DNA of 64,000 nt, taken from Tubulanus polymorphus. Its lineage: Eukaryota > Nemertea > Palaeonemertea > Tubulaniformes > Tubulanidae. The first letter of the stretch is position 1. Each line of letters opens with the position of its first letter. Of the stretch, positions 27,301 through 42,000 are shown piece after piece. Position numbers and translations under genes: made by a program. The stretch covers positions 16,944,650 to 17,008,649 of the forward strand of contig NC_134026.1 in the NCBI RefSeq assembly GCF_964204645.1, given 5' to 3'. The notes under the pieces were generated by a model. That model worked only from the letters and a program-made list of their open reading frames with translations. It did not search any database and was not told the DNA's origin.

Positions 27301-30300
27301 CTGGTCTATTCAAATCGATCAAATCTAGCGACCGATTGCCGGGTAGAGGGTTAAGCCCGCCACTTAGCATTTCATTTAAGCCCGCCATTTTCATCGCAAG
27401 TGAGAAGATCGCGAAGTGTGGGGCCACTTGCGGCCATTGTTGGCCGACAAATCGCCGGCAATAAGATCGCTCAGTATCTAGCTTGCTAGATATTAGGCGA
27501 CAAGCTAACCTCTTAGTGTGTGGCTGTTAGCGATGCATTGCTTCGGAAAAAAAACCCAGCCAATCAGCGCCAACATAGAAACCACGTGCATTTACAAAAA
27601 AGCGAAATAACCATAACGGAAATGAAACATGAGTTACCCAAAAAGAAGACGCATTGGTGGAAAAGAAAGGCCAAAAACTAAGGCGTCACAGGATACATCC
27701 TCCTCCGGCAAAGATTTGAACCGTATTATTTCATTGAGATTGCCACAGTTTGAAACCTAGTCATACTAGGCAGAGTGCGCAGCTACGATGATGTCAATCT
27801 GCGAGCAATATGATTGGTGCTGCAGGTTTTTTGCACGGTAAACCTGCGCACATTCCTGTGCTGAGGCTCAGAGAAGCAATGCCATTACGTATGAATCATT
27901 GCCGAGGGAGGACATACAGGACATAGCTTTTGCACTAGATATGACCGGTATTTGTTTCACTTTTTTCCCGGTTTTACCAATCAAAAAGTTAAATTCAAAT
28001 TCACTTCCTTCAGTCAATTTTCTTGAAACGAAATAAACTCCAGTTTGATTTTTCATGATATTCAAAAAATAATAACAAATATAGCTGCACAGCAGCGATA
28101 ACGGGTTTCTGCCTAACTGGTTCATATATTGCACGGGGAAGCGTCATCGAAATAATTCTAATCAGTCCATAACGTATGACTTATTTCCAAGAAGCGCAAC
28201 CTGGGTCCACAATATGCTGTATATTTGGATCCAGCTGCATACAAGGGCTACCACGTAAAAAGTATTGATGTTCCAAAATGCCTACGTAACCAAAGATATG
28301 GTTCTTTCAAAGGCCCCCCTGGTGGCAGTTGCATGAACTAGTCTGTCGAACATGCTCTCCTTGCGCGTTTTGATCCATAATTTCGTTAATACTAGACATA
28401 TCGGCCCCACTCCGCGCTGTTGCGCCACCGCGCGGTATTTACGCGAAGCAGCAGAACACAAACATGGCCACTCTCTCAATTTTCAATGATAGAAATCGTG
28501 TGTGCATTTCAATTATTTCGGCTGTTAGGGTTTTAAGGCACAATATAAGTTGATGATGTGATATGGCGATGTCTACACCCTGGCGCAGTATATCATTAGT
28601 TACGAATATTTCACTATGTTTGACAGGTGCTGCCATCTTTCAAGAGAGATAATTAGTAATTACTAATTAAATCAATACACAGCAGTGCGGTGTACTAGCA
28701 AAATCCATCACTGATTCGTACACCACACTGCGGTGTAGACACACTGAGAGGGTTAAGATAATTAAACAGCGGACATATTGGTTTTCTTGTTAGCGCTCAA
28801 CAGACATCAAATAACATGCGATTGCTTACTTTGTTGTTGTTAGTGTGTTTATGTAATGTGGTAAGCCCATGGAAGAAACCTATCAAAAATTAGCTTTCTG
28901 GTTCGTCCATTATGGCCGCCACAACCTGCCTTTTAAATTTTTTCTTTGTGCTCGACACGCATCAAATAATGTGCAATTTCTTTTACACTCGGTATGTGTA
29001 ATGGTCCCTGAATTACACTTATTGAAAATCAGCTTTCTTGCTCATCTAATATGGCCACCATGGCCGACATCTTGAATTTCTTGCTCTCTCACATCCGGGG
29101 TGACATACTTTGCGCTACCCCGCTTTCTAGTTTATGAACATAACTCTTCAGTTGTGGTTGGGTTACTTTCTTTGTTATATTGAAGGTTGCAGCATTGTTC
29201 GGTTTTTAGCCCACTTGGGATTTTAGTCCCAGCGGGCTATTGCGTTCACTTTTCGTCCGTCCGTAGACGGAATCCAGTTATTTTGGGAAGTTTTGACGAC
29301 GCTTCAAGGTAACGTCTTGATATTTGGGTTACACATGTATCTACCCTAGACACATCTTCAGCCCAAAAACTGGCCCTGTCAGAATCAAGATGGCCGACTG
29401 GCAGCCATTGTTGTTCGCCAAAATCAGCACTTTTTACACATTTTTGAACTTTTTGAGGGAAATTTTGAAGGCGCTTTGATCAATTACCTTGATCTTTCGG
29501 ATATATGTGAATCCCCCCAGGGCCCATCAACCTAAAAAAAATTTGGTCGGTCGGACTCAAGATGGCCGTCCTATGACCTTTTTAGTGCCCAAAAATGTTA
29601 ATTTTGGCCCGAATTCTGAGTCCTGTAGCTGCCTACTGGTTTGCCATTTCTCATTACAATCTGTGATGGGTGTTCATTGGAAAGGGATGTTTTATACCTG
29701 AGACAGGTATTTTTCATCAGCCAATTATGACGCAATTGGCCGCCATCTTGGTGTAACCAGTACTCATTCGTAAGTGGGAAAAAGTTTTTCCACATTATAT
29801 TGATACCTAAGCGTATTTTGCTACCACAATCAATTAGAAAGTTGTAGCTCATAACGTGTTCTATGATTGTGGTGAGTTTCAAGGTAATTGGATTTCGTAT
29901 ATGGCCACCAGGGGGCGTTGAATAATACAATATCTTAGCATTTCTTTATTATATTCGTACCTATGAATATTTTGTAACCACAATCAATTGGAAAGTTGTA
30001 GCTCATGACATCATCTATGATTGTTGCGAGTTTTAAGGACATAAGTTTTTTTATATGGTCACCAGGGGGCGTTGAATAGTAGAATAACTTAGTATTTCCT
30101 TATTATATTGGTACCTAGGCATATTTTGTTACCATGATCAATTGCAAAGTTGTAGTTCATGACATGTTCTATGATTGTGGTGAGTTTCGAGGTCATTGGG
30201 TTTTGAATATGGTCACCAGGGGGCGTTGAATAGTAGAATGACTTAGTATTTCCATATTAAATTGGTAACGAGGCATATTTTGTTATCACAATCAATTACA

Positions 30301-33300
30301 AAATCGTAGCTGCTGACATGCTCTATGATTGTGGTGAGTTTTAAGGTCATTGGTTTTTGTAAATGGTCACCAGGGGACGTTGAATATTGAAATTGTTAGA
30401 TTGTTGAGCATTTGAAACTACTTCCCAAGTGGGCATGGTGTCCCTGGACCCCTAGTTATCAAAGAACTTATGCACTACATTGATTTAATAATGTTTCAAT
30501 AAGAAAAAGCATGTCTAAAATAGGGTTGGCGTGAAATATTGATTTCATTCCCATTTTTCCCCAAATTTTAATAGCAATATGATTTTATTGATCATATAAT
30601 TTTAATATGATTTTACCCTTTCATTTTAGGGACCACCAGGCAGCGTTTCGGGTGGACAGATGCCTATACCAAATAGCATGGATGTACGACCAGGTATGCA
30701 TATATTTAGTATCATTTCTAAGCCAATTCCTTTGCATATGTGCCATTATGTTATATGCTTCTCAATGATATCCTGCTTTATATTACTGTATATATTAGGT
30801 GTACTGAATCCAAATCGAATGCAGAATTACAAATTATGATAGTGGTTTAAATCGTTTTGCTGGTTTCTTAGCTCATCTGTAGCCCAGATTTTTGTTCGTA
30901 CTTTCATTATTAGGCTGTTTTCCCCCATAATGGGCATTTTAAGGCTTGCATATCTTGAACATGAACTTAAAGAATGAAACCTTTATATCCAGGCACAAAA
31001 ACATCTTGTATTTAATTTTCTGAAAAGCGGGTTTAGTAGCAGCCCCTCCCACCTCCATTAGCTCCATTTAGCAACCCACAGTGGGTTGAGTAGTGAAAGC
31101 TGAGATAACACTGGTACCCAAGCAAGAGTATTGTTGATTTTGAATGAGTGTATTGATTGTGTTCAATACACTGTTACCTGATGGCCTGAAACTCATATGT
31201 TTACACGCTTCACTTAGGAGTTAGCAATATGGCTCCCCTCCATGGCTACAGTGATAGTCGCATAGAAATTGTTGTGTATAAGTTGATAAGGAAAAATGTG
31301 ATATTAAAGCTAGCATTATGCTGAATATTAACCTCTTCGCTACCATAGATAATGTAACGCCCCTCACCAGAGCGTTTTCCCATATTTTGACATATTTTCG
31401 TGTTTTTATTTAGATCTCAGAATACTAATAATCACCCCTACAAACCATATATATTTGTAAAGCTTAAGTCCTCAGCTATCAGATGGTATTGTTTAGAATC
31501 AAATCGATTAAATCAGAAATTGGTCACCAATAATTATTGATCGATTTTTTTATTGATTTGTGGATCGATCAATGGATTTTGATCAAAATAACTTGTAATG
31601 ATCCATTTCCGTTTTTTGTATTCTTATCGTGAAGTGACTACTAAATCTGGACCAGGATGACATTGTATAAAAGTATCGGCTAAAAAATACAAAAAATCTC
31701 ATGCACGTGCCTTCTTGTTTGGCGCGCAAAGTGGTGCATGTCGTCACTCAAGCATAGATTCAATTCAATTCAGTTCAGTATTTGAGGCACTGATTCACCA
31801 TCTATGAGTATATAGTGTAACTAGATTGAAGCAGACGATCATTTAGTACGTCTATACACCAGCGGTGTAGTGACTCACCACACCAGCAATTGTAGTAAAT
31901 GAATATATTTGCGACGTAAATATATGCCGTGCATGGTGAGAGAAGGTCATTATTTTGGCACTGCAGTTCCCTTGTAAGGAAAAATTAATGAACTCGTCCA
32001 AATTTAGTTCTTCGACCATCAGTATTCTAACAGTTGTTAGTGAAGTACTTATAGGCATCCCTCTCCATTGGACCAAAAGCCTTCTTATCACATGAATTAC
32101 ATATTTGGTTTACTTGATGATTCCTGCAGTCTGCTCCAATCTTCTACACTGAGACCTAGCCCAGTATTTAGGAGTCAGTTTTAGCCCACTTGGGACTTAA
32201 GTCCCAGAGGGCTATGGTATTCCCTTTTTTACTATTCCTGTCAGGGGCGTAGCCACCTAAAATTCAATGGTGCGACAATCCAGTGATTGCATATCCAGTT
32301 TTTATCCAGATATTTAGAAGGGGGGTTTGCGGGTCCTCCCCCAAGAAAATCTTGAACATAAAAACGTCTGAGATACGTTCTGATGGCTATGAGAGCTCAT
32401 ATTTGAATAATTTTCTGTAGATAATATAATGCCCCTAAGGTTATCTTTGGTCTACGGACAGATCAAGATGTTTCACCATCCCAAAGCTGTTTCTGAGTCC
32501 CGCTGAACTGGAAGGGCAACTATCATAGCACAAAACGGGGGACCTGGGCACTCCCCCAGAAAATTTTGATTTTCAAGGCTCTGAGATGCAATCTTTAAGC
32601 ATATTTGGGGCATAAAGTCTATCCCCCTTGAAGTTAATTTTTTTCGTTTAGATTCATTTAGACCATTTTCTATACTACTTCCAGAATACTTGCCCGGAAT
32701 AAAACATTCATGTTAGTACAAGAGCCTGTCAAAATCCCGAACTAGAAAAATAGAAGGGCAAACCTGAGTACCCCTCCATACAAGTGGTAGGCTGGATCTG
32801 CCCTTGACTATTTATTGATGAATAGTAAACTAATGTTAGCTTATTGTACATCAATACTGGTACTCTCTCGATTTTCTCGGTTTCCATGTCTCGGCACTTG
32901 AGCAGAATTATTTTGGTAAAATCCCTTATTATGGTCCATTTTTCATGAACAAAAACACCTACAGAATCAGTGAAATACTGGTTTGAGTCGCTCTAAAGTA
33001 ATATGAAAAAAGTCTTCTGAATTCGGCAACTTTGATACTGTGAGATCAGGTGCATGGTCCAGATGTGATACTGTAAACTCTATAAACAAAACTCGTTGGA
33101 GTCACTGGGTTGGATGTGGCCTACACGGAAAATCTCAAGTGCATTACCAACGCCTCTGTATTAGCACCACTGACATCTTCAAAAGAACTTGACGTATCGG
33201 CCCCACTCCGCGTGGTTCCGCCACCGTGCGGGATTTACGCGAAGCAGCAAACACAAACATGGCCACTCTCTCAATTTTCAATGATAGAAATCGTGTGTGC

Positions 33301-36300
33301 ATTTCAATTATTTCGGCTGTTGAGGTTTTAAGGCACAATATAAGTTGATGATGTGATATGGCGATGTTAATTAATGATAATTCCGCAGTGAAGCTAGTCA
33401 CGAACGGTGCCGTTTGAGTGTACAGCTGCCAAAAACACTGAAATGTGCGTAGTTGCGTAACTATTTGCAGTGAATTGCAGACGAAACATGAAGTCTTAAC
33501 AGCCGTTTAAAAAAAAATTATACCAATCGCAATTGTAAAATAAAAATGAGATAGAACCTAAGTTAAAATTCTGGCCATTTCTAAAATGTTATTACTAATT
33601 TTTAGTCAGTGCCGAACGTTTAGTTTTCCAACAATAATGAGGGGTGGTAGGTAGTCATGCAATTCAAGCCATCATTTATTACACGTTACTTCCGTGTTGT
33701 TGAAAATCTCGCGAGTCCTGGACCAAACCCCATTGAACAATGTGATCTGTGTGCTGGCCAAAAATGCACACAGGTCACACTACACTACCCATTACAAACT
33801 CCAGTACCCACAGCTTTCATATATCTATCCAAATATTTAGAGTGTCTTTCTTCCTGGATACCCCCCCCCCCCCCCCATGTAAACACAGAATAACGTTTAT
33901 TATGACGTTTTAGCATAATGGGTTTTTCAATTATTGGTGCGACATATGTCGCAGTTGTCTCACCGGTGGCTACGCCCCTGCCTGTGTGTAGACAGAATCA
34001 AGTTAAGTATATTTGTATTCCCCCCAGGGCCCATCAGCTTAAGAAAAATTGGGTCGATCATACTCAAGATGGCAGTTCTGTAAACTTTTTGAGCCCGCAA
34101 AAGGTCATTTTTGGCCTGAATTCCCAAGACGTGTAGCTTCCAAATTTTTTTTTTTCATTGGGATTGATGATGGGTATACTTTGCGAAGGAATCGTAAACA
34201 TATTAGATGGATTTTTCGATCAGTTAATTGTTATCCACTATGGTGACCTTCTTAGTTTCATTAATCCTCAGCATATCAGACGGGTTTTTTGCGATTATCA
34301 TGCAATTGGCGGCCATTTAAGTGTCAACATTTCTAGTTCATAGATCGAAAAAGATTTTTTGAAGAAAACACAAGGGGTTTTAACTCAATGGTCTTAATAT
34401 TTGATTATTGTCGGCACCAGCAGCGTAATAGGATACATCTCATATGTTTTTTGTTGAGAATTTTAATTTAATGATAAATTTTTATATTTTAACTTTTCGG
34501 GCTCTTGATTGTGGGACTATGTCTATTTATTTTGGTGCCCTAGTATACTTTGTAACAGCAATCAATTGCAAAATTGTGGCACATGACATGTTCTATAAGT
34601 GTGGTGAGATTCAAGGTCATTGGTTTCTTTAGACGTTCACCAGGGATGTTGAATAATATGTTGGCAGATTGCTGAGCATTTTAAAAGCACTTCCCAAGTG
34701 AGCATGATCATTGGACCCCTATTTTATGCAAAAGCCATAACAGCATAGCATAATTTTATGAAGAAGATATTATTAAGTCAGGCTGTTCATAGCACCGGGC
34801 CGTCGTTAAAATGATACTCTATTTGCATGATCAATAGTAATATATTTTCACTAATATACATTTTGAGAACAGGGCCTTGAGAGCACAGGACCCTTGGCGT
34901 ATTGTTTGGGAGGGATCTTAAGCATAATCAGACGGATTTGTGATTAATCAATTACAACATAATTGGCAGCCATCTAATTGTCATCAGTCCCAGTTGGTAG
35001 GTATAAAAGGTTTTTGAGGAAAATATCTACAGTGTTTTACTTATTGTCATGATATTTGGTTATTATTAGTTCTGTCATAGGATACATCACACTGGGATCA
35101 CCCATTTTTTGTCTTGCCACTAGGGGGAGTTAGATAATGAATCATATACAGTTTGTCTTTTTGTTTTGGTACTTAGCATATTTTATAATCATTTGCAAAA
35201 TTGTAGTTCATTGGTTTCTGTATATGTTCACCAGGGGTTATTGAATTGTGGAATACCTTTAGTATTTCCATATCATATTGGTACCTGGGCATATTTTGTT
35301 ACCACAATCAATTGCAAAATTGTTGCTCATGACATGTTAAATGATTGTGCTGAGTTTAAATATCATTGGTTTCTATAAATGTTCTAGTGGGGGCATTGAA
35401 TATTGAAATTGTCAGTTATTTCAAACCACTTCTCAAGTCGGCATGGGTGTCCCTAGATGTATAGTAGTATCTCTAAGTCATTATGAATATTTTAAATTCT
35501 TTTGAAATTTTCTATTAAGTCAAATTATTGTAAATACATGCACAGGGAGAGAATCTATAAAGTATTTGTATTTTTTGTAAGCATTTGTTTTATTTCCAAC
35601 TGAATGTTAGCTAATTGATGAAATAGGAAAATACGAACACATTGTGAAAATGGTATCTGTGTTATTGTGTTGTGCTTCAAATTTCACGTATTTTGTAATA
35701 AAATGCTGATGTGAATGTGGAAACGATTTTTTAGGTGCATTTTTTGCGTGCTCTGACATTGAATGTTGGAAATGAATGTCCCTTTAGATACGTACATAAA
35801 TGAATGCATGTGTATTCAAAATATGTGAAAACCCACGACAGTACCTTCCCATGAAGTTAGACCTGATCTCCTCAAATAAGAGTTTTATTATATTTTTCTG
35901 ACCTTTGAATTTTAGGCCTTTGCAATCCATGTCAGATATCGCTTAAGTCTGGCAAATATCCACAGTCCATGCACATCTTCTGACTAAGCTGATGCTACAA
36001 CAATTTTCGATAAAAAAATATATAAAAGTAATCGCTAGTGAATGATTCATAGGAGTAAACAAGACTTAAATCTTTACATTGGTAAAATGAAAAGGACAAA
36101 AATGAATTTTCCAAGGACTTCCAAGCCCTAATTTAAATAGAAAATTGAATTCATATGTTGTGAATATCCCTAGGTTTCTCCATTTTTAAATAGGTACTAG
36201 CAGAACTGCAAAAACTGTCAATGCTATGAATGTTGCCTGACCCTGTACATAATCTTGTGGGTTTTCAACATATATTTGGTTACTGAAACTGTCAGTAGTC

Positions 36301-38989
36301 TCACATGTAACGTATTTTTATTGCATTCAAATTACTTTTGCAATCCAATTTGTGTGAAAAAAGTCTCATTAAATGTGCAATGCGATTATAACAAACATAC
36401 TTTCACTTGACTTAACCTGACGCTTTTTCGTCAATTTAATGTCCTTTCAGAATCATGTGGTTCGTTAAATGGTGGCCTCCATGCAGCTTTACACGGTAGG
36501 CCGTCAACCATCAGCCATATTTTGGGTTGGATGATTTTCTGAAGGTTTTCATTACAGCAGGGTTTTCCAAATGTCAGCTCTTAAAAGCTCACACAGCATT
36601 TAGTTCAGTAGAACTAGATCTTTCCCTGTTTGCTGGTGAGATTTGTGCCCTAGCATTTTGAGCTGGATAGCATATATTATAACGCCCATACCTGTGTCAA
36701 CATTGATAGGTTGAGCCTCATAGTTGGAGATTATATGGGAAGTTAGAAACTGCTGGCAGATGTTTGAAACACTTATTCATGTTTTGCCCATCAATGGCAT
36801 CGCCACATGAAGACAAAGATGGCAGCTTAGTGTAAAAAAAAATTTTAAGGATATCTTGATTGCCCTCAAAATTTAAGATGATAGAAATTGACATGATGGT
36901 GGAAAAAGTCAGTTGGCATCAATCCAACATGCCAACAAACAATAAGCGTATTTTAGGGTACTTGTAGATGTAAAACATTAACCACTAAACAACAGAGCAT
37001 ACCAATGCTTCAAGGCCCATGGGCCTCTTGTTGAATTACTATCTAATAGTTGCTCAATGGAAAGGCTCATTCGACAAAATTACCACAACGTTAAGTTTTT
37101 ATTTGACAATTGTCCAAGGGTTAGGTTTACATAGCTGAATTTCTCAAGTTGGTGCCATAAACTAACCCCAGGTCGACTTACAACCCGATCATCTCGTTGG
37201 AACGGTCTGCATTTTTTTCATCGGGAACCTGTTCGACATGAGTTAACTAACGACTGCAACGGGTTGATCGCAGACGGATCATTAACCGAATCGCAAGGAT
37301 AGAACAATGGCCAATCAGCAACAAATTATGCGTCACATGACCTTTAGATGGTTGACCATCAACGGTCACATGGTAACCACTGCTGTTCTTACGACAAGAG
37401 GATTGGGTCGTAAGTCGAACTGAGCTTAGCTATAGGCATAGATGACTGTGATATGCTTATTAGCCATGCTGTGGGAGTATAAATTTTATTTTATTTCATT
37501 CAGCAAAATAAAACATCATATCCAATTTGATTTCATTTCATTCAGCTACAAACCCATGACATCCAATTCAATAATATACAATTCAGCAATTCAACTCAAT
37601 AATATTTACTCAAGAGAAAGTTGATATGGAATTAGGTATTCAATTTCAAGGGCATAAAGATCAAGTGTAGCCCACGATAGCTTTTGTTTTTAACGATAGG
37701 TAAACACATGATTATCATTCTTGAGAAGTTTCAAGAAATTCTTTCATATCTTGATTACATTTCAATGATTAGAGTATGATGAAAATATTATTAATACCAA
37801 TGCTAAACCATGAATTCAGTTGCAATCGAGTTGGAAGGAAGACATTACCCGTAATAGAATTTACAATGGTGTGTACAGTGTAGGTTGCATTCACTGTATA
37901 GCCCGTATGACGTCACACATATTGCAAATAGTGTGCGTTCAGAAGATTCACACACCTGTTATTCATTTTTCAAACACGTATATTTATTCAAGCTCAGTGT
38001 TAATTAAAAGAATGACATTGATTTTCTGGTATAGGGGTTAGTGAACTATTGAATAAGATCATAAGATCCCAAATGTACCGACATTTTTGGCTTATAAATG
38101 GGAAGAAAGTGGTAGTTTAAATTGGTCTTCTTGTTCAGGCTTCTTATCTTGAAGAATACTTACTAATATCATTGAAGTAAAAATGAAACTAGTTAGTTGA
38201 GACAAAGGACAATATAAATTGATCAGAAGTATTTGTTCCTGTCAGTGTTACTTGAAAAAAACACGATTGTACTGTGTTGATTAGATTAAAGCAGACAGTG
38301 TCACATATCACACTTACTGCATCATTTCATGAAAAGTGAATACAAATAGGGCGGCCATTGCACTGGGGCTTTCAGACATTTTTGATTTGGCATCAGAACA
38401 TACAAGCCTAATTTGGCTACTTGGCATATTCCAGTGGTTATATGACAATATGATCCTCTTATAATGTTCAGGACAAATCTCATCATGGACAATGGCTATT
38501 TGTACAAATTTCAAATTTACACTATATATTGTTAGATGATTTTGTCACTGATTCTTGGAAAGTGTGACTGGAAAATCCTGGCATGGAATTTTGTATGCAT
38601 GGATTATAAGCTTGGCTTTTATTCATTTTGCTCGTATAGGTGGGGATGAATTCATGACAAAAAGATATTTTTTTCGGTATCCGTGTGTATATGAGAGTGA
38701 GCGTCACTTTATTTCAATTGGACATCTTAGAAGTTTACTTGAATGTCGAGTGTTTGGTGTGTGGTGTGTTTTGAAGAATGTATTTGTGTTTGAGGAATTT
38801 TCTTACTGAATCATCTTTCAACTACTGATAACAGATTATGATCAGGATCTCGAGGATCTTGATTGTGTGAATTTTATTTGTGCTTTACTCTTAATTTTGG
38901 TACATCTTAGGTTCTCGAGCATCCACTTATCCCTTATTCTTGGTCTGTGTGTGTGTGTGTGTCTGTCTGTCTGTCTGTCTGTCTGTCTT

Positions 38990-39024
<35 letters not shown>

Positions 39025-42000
39025 GCCTGTCTGCCTGGCCGTCTCTGTGGCTATTCTGTATGTCTAGCTTCACTCTTTATGGGTTGATCTTGCTGAAACT
39101 AGGGAACAATGTTATTATGTCTAGTTGTGCAGTGCAAAGAATCGACACTGTGCGCATCTAGTGGCGGAACTAGGCACCAAAAGCTGTTTTTAGGTGACAC
39201 GGCCTTGAAGATGACTTCATAACTCAGGATTGTGTTTGAAATTCAAAAATGTGTCTGGAACGGGTGGAAATTCAAATAGCTACTGGCCCTAGGTACAACA
39301 TATCCAAAATACTATTGGAACTAACACATAGTAATTCTGGAGTTCGCGTTACAGCCTGAGCCCGACATCTGTTGTCGCCGATGGCTTATTTTCTATTTCT
39401 GTTTGTACATTGTACATACTCTTAACAATCAGCTTTCTTGCTTTTCGTTTTACTGTTGCTTTTATGGTTAGCTTATTGGACTGGTGCCTGCATATGGTAT
39501 ACATAAAAAGCGTTAGCGTAGATTTTTTCCAAGATATTTATCACCATCGAAATGTTTTTTTATTGAAGTGTCAACTAAACAAGCTATATCTCGGAAAAAG
39601 TTTCTTAGGCACTCCTGGTTTTAAGTTAAGAGACAACTGGTCTCAATTGTTGTGAATGCTGCATTAATTTCTTTGTCTTCGTAAAAACTGTCATGATAAT
39701 GTTTTTGGTTTACCTTTGTCAGCAGTATGAGTTGGCATTGAGCCAATTCATGTAAAATCGCGGTATGTTTTTTTATGTGAGCATTTTTTTCATTGGTTCT
39801 CGGGTTAAACGACGTAAAATCGATGCGATTGAAGACAAGACGAACCTCCTTCGATGACATGGTCAACTTTGTTTAAATTCGACAAAAAAACTGTTTTTGG
39901 CGGAAAATTCTTAGCTCTTGCGTATAAAATTGCAATGACCTCGATTGGGGGCGCTGGGGGGCGTCGTGTCTACAAGCGAATGTGATTGGCTATTTTTGGG
40001 ATATACGGGGAATGCCGGCGCTACTAAAATAATTATGGGAAAGCCATTAATGGCAAACGTTCATTGGACTAGGTGCCGTATATGTGTGAATTTTAAATGC
40101 TCATTGCTGGTGAGAATATAATTATTTCACATATCGCCATAGGTATTGTTTCATTTCAATACCCGGTGAATGTGTGGATTGAGATTGAAGTGAACGTTCA
40201 CTATACAAGGCCTCCACGTGTGCGGGAGTGCTAACATTAGACTGTTGCGCACACAAACACACGCTCATACAGACAGTGATGGTATATATGGTGATGCTGT
40301 AACCCTGCTTGGCGCGTGCACGTTTGGTATGATAAGCTGAATAATCTTTGTAGCAGATGAGCGCTGTGTTTTCTGTTTGATAGAATTTGTAATAAATTGT
40401 AATTTCTTGTGACCTGAAAATACTAAGCAGCAAACTATAGGTATAGGTCGAGGTCTGAAAATTGAAGTGGGAAATGCGATCTAAAACGATCTAATACTAC
40501 GCCCCGGTTTTAGCTTCCGCGGCCATACATTGGAAAAGGTTTCGTTTCCAAGACTCAATATTCAGCCACCCTCTGATATGTGACATCATATGAATTTTAT
40601 TTGAATATTTCTTCATATTGTGAAAAATATTTCTTTGAAAATATAAAATAGTTTCCAATGCCGCGCCTACCTGTACCCTACGAAATTTTGGACGTAGACC
40701 ATAAACAAATGTTTATCTTTGGTCTTATTTGACTACAAAATAATTCTTAAAGAAAGTTAAAATACAATATAAACTTCTAGAACTATGAAGTCAAGAATTA
40801 AAAGATTTTTCAAGCAATGCCCTTACTCCAAACAACCTCTAGCTTTCAAGGTAAACCACACTTTGCCCATGGGCAATTTATTAAAACTTGTAAGCATAAA
40901 GGGGGTTCTCTGTGAATGACGTCAATATTTCAAAATAACAATTACAATTGAAATAATTTTAATGACTTGACTCTAGATATAGGTGGAGACTGCCGTCATG
41001 ATCACGATAGTGACGTCTGAATCTACATAATTCTAACAATTGCAATTGTGAATTTTGGCCATTATTTTGCAATTTGATATATATCATAACTCTAAGATAT
41101 ATTCAAATCCAATATAACTTGATTGATCATTGATATTATATAGTTTATATTATTATATAGTTTATATTATACAAGGTGTCTTAAAACTTTTCAAGTTAGT
41201 TTTCTTTTTGTAGCATTCTTGTGCCTAATTCAAGGTCTGAAGAAACTTAAATTTACTTTCATGACTGCATTACCGTTTGAACTTGGTGATTGGGTAATTC
41301 TTACTTAGTAGACCATATTGATCCATATGGTTAATGAATATCTTGACCCCTGGAGGCATTCCTACTGAATGACCATATCTACTGAAGTAATAGACATGAT
41401 TTCGACGTACTTCATTGTACGACCATTTAAACCATCAATGCAGAAAACCCATTATATATATACATACATATACATATACATATACATATATATATACATA
41501 TACATACACATACACATACACATACACATATATCTATGTATACAAATCGGATATCCGCGGATCAGCGGAAATCAGCTGTTTTGCTCGTGATTTTGTAGTC
41601 TCCGAGATCGATGTTAATTTGATGTAGAAATAAACTAGGGTAAGCTCTTCCAATTCGCTATTACAGCATCGTTATGCTTAGCGATGATGGCTACAGAATG
41701 ATGATGCTCACTTGGTGCGGCTATCATTAGCGCGATCGTTGTGCCAACATAAACATTCAGAAAATCAATGGTGCACTATAGAAGGCGAGGTGGTGTGAAA
41801 GGGGATAGTGGCGCCGTACAGTTGAGAAGATACACGTGTGGTAGACAGGCAGCCAGTCTAGACTCAGAATTTGACAGCAACCAGTCCATTAGCTGTTAGC
41901 ACAGGCGTTCTCCAATATTCTTCCATTCACCGCATTATCCGGACGCAATAATAGAGTCGGCCCCTAGAGTTCTCATTCAATGTTGGTGGGATTCGAATCA

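Larger units (their letters stand above)
26912..30629 (+). other. Intron 8
   Basis: This 3.7-kb intron holds a piggyBac-like element (26954-27350), a family C segment, a piggyBac-type right end (about 28745-28756), a family I repeat and an intact family A copy. 27355-28390 has elevated CpG but no gene I recognise. Confidence 0.6.

Noticed and set aside
27063-27464. 133-codon + ORF
   Set aside because: It runs from inside a piggyBac-like element into flanking DNA, and the related element at 62512 does not keep the frame.
28395-28571. Family C as a conserved coding exon
   Set aside because: The minus frame is open in both copies for a stretch, but differences include non-conservative changes and no splice pattern fits; treated as a repeat.
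38867-39161. Cys/Val/Ser-rich ORFs (possible cysteine-rich peptide)
   Set aside because: They are translations of a GT/CTGT microsatellite in two frames.
41369-41627. Tyr-Thr/His-Ile repeat ORFs
   Set aside because: They are translations of a TACATA microsatellite.
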